From the NCBI RefSeq assembly GCF_020564565.1, contig NZ_JAJCTD010000002.1:248001-312000 (forward strand): DNA of 64,000 bases, in the 5' to 3' direction. Within the stretch, counting starts at the first letter, position 1. Each line of letters begins with the position of its first letter. The notes under the pieces were generated by a model that was not told the DNA's origin, ran no database searches, and worked only from the letters and a program-made list of their open reading frames with translations. A program made the translations under genes and the position numbers. This document shows positions 62,400 through 64,000 of this stretch, piece after piece. Source of the stretch: Rhodobacter sp. Har01 (GTDB lineage Bacteria > Pseudomonadota > Alphaproteobacteria > Rhodobacterales > Rhodobacteraceae).

Positions 62400-63349
62400 C
62401 GGCGGATGCCCTGCGGCACGCCGGGCAGGACGCAAAGCATCTCGTAAATCAGATTGGCGCCGATCAGGGCGGTGTTGCCGCTGGGGTCATAGGGGGGCGA
62501 GACCTCGACCAGGTCGCCGCCGACCAGGGTCAGCCCGGCGCAGCCGCGGATGATCTCCAGCCCCTGCCAGATGGTCAGCCCGCCGGGTTCAACGGTGCCG
62601 GTGCCGGGGGCGAAGGCGGGGTCAAGGCTGTCGATGTCATAGCTGAGGTAGACCGGCGCATCGCCGATCCGGGCCCGGATTTCGGCCATCAGCGGGGTCA
62701 GGGATTTGTGCCAGCACGCCTCGGCCTGGATCACGGTCCAGCCGTTGCGGCGGCCCCAGTCGAAATCGTCGGGGGAATAGCCGGTGCCGCGCAGGCCGAT
62801 CTGGAACACCTTGTCGTTCAGCAGGCAGCCGTCTTCCCAGGCGCGGCGGAAGGGGCAGCCGTGGGCGACCTTTTCGCCGAACATGGTGTCGTTGATGTCG
62901 GCGTGGGCGTCGACATGGATCAGCGCGACAGGGCCGTGCTTCTGCTTGATGGCGCGCAGGATCGGCCAGGTCAGAGTGTGGTCGCCGCCCAGCGTCAGCG
63001 GCAGGGCACCCTGAGCCAGCACGCCGTCATAGAAGGCGGTGATGATGTCGACCGATTTCTTCAGGTCGAAGGTGTTGATCGGCACATCGCCGATGTCGGC
63101 GATCTGCAAATGGTCGAACGGGGCCGCGCCGGTGGCCATGTTGTAGGGCCGCAGCATCCGGCTTTCATCCCTGATCTGCCGCGGCCCCAGCCTGGTGCCG
63201 GGCCGGTTCGAGGTGCCGATGTCCAGCGGAATTCCGACGATGGCCACGTCCAGCCCCTTTGCCGTGGCGGCCACGGGCAGGCGCATGAAGCTGGCGGGGC
63301 CGCCGAAGCGGGGCATCTCGTTGCCGCCAAGGGGCTGGTTGAAGGGCAT
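62396..63349 (-). CDS. speB: Agmatinase / ureohydrolase family protein
   Basis: The 317-residue enzyme has all manganese motifs of the arginase fold: GGDHTLTWP, HVDAHADIND and SYDIDSLDPAFAPGTGTVEP. It hydrolyses a guanidino compound, agmatine to putrescine and urea being the commonest; guanidinobutyrase or related activity is possible because family members are hard to tell apart. ATG 63349 (MPFNQPLGG) is preferred to a start 14 codons earlier. Not linked to its neighbours functionally. Confidence 0.85.
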   Translation of the reverse strand: MPFNQPLGGNEMPRFGGPASFMRLPVAATAKGLDVAIVGIPLDIGTSNRPGTRLGPRQIRDESRMLRPYNMATGAAPFDHLQIADIGDVPINTFDLKKSVDIITAFYDGVLAQGALPLTLGGDHTLTWPILRAIKQKHGPVALIHVDAHADINDTMFGEKVAHGCPFRRAWEDGCLLNDKVFQIGLRGTGYSPDDFDWGRRNGWTVIQAEACWHKSLTPLMAEIRARIGDAPVYLSYDIDSLDPAFAPGTGTVEPGGLTIWQGLEIIRGCAGLTLVGGDLVEVSPPYDPSGNTALIGANLIYEMLCVLPGVPQGIRR

Positions 63350-63411
63350 GGGAACCTCGGGGCCGCTGGGTTTCGACCCAGCTAGCCGCAAGCGACGGCC
63401 AAGGACAAGCC

Positions 63412-64000
63412 TCAGCCGGTGTAGCTGCGCACCAGCGCGCTGGCGATCAGGCTCCAGCCGTCGGCGACCACGAAGAAGGCCAGCTTGAAGGGCAGCGAGA
63501 CCACCGCCGGCGGCACCATCATCATGCCCATCGACATCAGGATGGCGGACACCACCAGGTCGATGATCAGGAAGGGCAGGAAGACCAGAAAGCCGATCTC
63601 GAACGCCCGCTGGATTTCCGACAGCAGGAACGAGGGGACCAGCACCGAAAGCGGCGCGTCGGGGATGGGGGTGGCGGCACGGGGGCGCAGGGCATCTAGG
63701 GTGGCGAAGGTTTCCGGGTCGATCCGGGCCGACATGAACAGGCGAAACGGCTTTGCCGCCTCGGTGAAGGCGGTGGCGATGTCCAGTTCATTGCGGCTGA
63801 AGGGGCCAAGGCCCGCCGTCCAGGCCTCGGTGAAGACCGGGTCCATGACATACCAGGTCAGGAACATCGCCAGGCTGATGATCAGCATGTTCGGCGGGGC
63901 CTGTTGCAGCCCGATGCCCTGGCGCAGGATCGACAGCACGGTGACGATGAAGGGAAAGCAGGTGACCATCACCGCCAGGCCAGGCACCACGGACAGCACG
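63412..64000 (-). CDS. fliP: Flagellar biosynthesis protein FliP, cut by window edge
   Basis: The 196 visible codons cover the C-terminal four-fifths of FliP, an inner-membrane export-gate protein of the flagellar type III secretion system. Visible motifs are LRQGIGLQQAPPNMLIISLAMFLTW, FMSARIDPETF, LLSEIQRAFEIGFLVFLPFLIIDLVV and GMMMVPPAVVSLPFKLAFFVV. The reading frame is open to 64000, and the family is about 245 residues, so roughly 50 N-terminal residues and the start lie outside. A motile or formerly motile organism is implied. Confidence 0.92.
   Translation of the reverse strand, partial: VLSVVPGLAVMVTCFPFIVTVLSILRQGIGLQQAPPNMLIISLAMFLTWYVMDPVFTEAWTAGLGPFSRNELDIATAFTEAAKPFRLFMSARIDPETFATLDALRPRAATPIPDAPLSVLVPSFLLSEIQRAFEIGFLVFLPFLIIDLVVSAILMSMGMMMVPPAVVSLPFKLAFFVVADGWSLIASALVRSYTG

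Overview
The window looks like chromosomal DNA of a Rhodobacteraceae-type alphaproteobacterium (Rhodobacter / Gemmobacter / Tabrizicola relatives). The reasons are a G+C of about 65-70 % by eye, a petABC cytochrome bc1 operon very close to that of R. capsulatus, a regB | senC-regA-hvrA redox-signalling locus, a CtrA-type box, and alphaproteobacterial gene orders (tsaE-amgK-murU-addB-addA-trxA; hslV..hslU; secB-fxsA-Tim44-mltA-smr). Nearly all of it is ordinary, densely packed core genome with many 1-4 nt start/stop overlaps. All functional calls rest on reading the translated sequences; no database search was run.

Layout: 1-5 kb holds the edge of an N-formylglutamate amidohydrolase gene, tRNA-Val, ribosomal protein L36, a PaiB-like flavoprotein, a GST and petABC. 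5-8.3 kb is a thiBPQ thiamine importer behind a TPP riboswitch. 8.3-10.7 kb has terC and aroC. 10.67-11.16 kb is a G-rich degenerate tandem repeat. 11.17-13.4 kb is an A+T-rich foreign-looking island: a truncated HigA antitoxin at its left border, then an overlapping gene pair (YwgA-like protein and HD-domain phosphohydrolase). 13.4-20.2 kb has a ParB-like gene, ftsEX, plsC, a tfoX-like gene, an accA-sugE operon, an AraC regulator and tRNA-Thr. 20.2-30.3 kb has hemY/mitofilin-like/hemD, tsaD-gpsA-yciI-EVE, an Asp-box protein and ahcY.

30.3-36.8 kb is a signalling region: YfbR-like HD protein, a 47-residue small protein, a LysR regulator (HvrB position), hvrA, regA, senC, regB, and a PAS protein resembling R. 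capsulatus DivL behind a perfect CtrA box. 36.9-45.7 kb is tsaE, amgK-murU (MurNAc recycling), addBA recombination-repair nuclease and trxA. 45.7-48.7 kb is hslV, a DUF2157 membrane protein and hslU. 48.7-53.3 kb holds cell-envelope and export genes.

53.3-62.4 kb is a catabolic island for N-acetylated amino sugars: nagA, a SIS-type deaminase, a GntR/UTRA repressor, then divergently murQ, an ABC sugar importer and a Gfo/Idh/MocA oxidoreductase. The two divergent promoters carry matching direct-repeat operators between their -35 and -10 boxes. The window ends with speB and the edge of fliP.

Most unusual items: the HD/YwgA pair in its A+T-rich island (candidate accessory, possibly anti-phage, system), the repeat block beside it, the mirrored operator-promoters of the amino-sugar cluster, the CtrA box before the DivL-like gene, and an hslV whose catalytic threonine lies behind an 11-residue propeptide.
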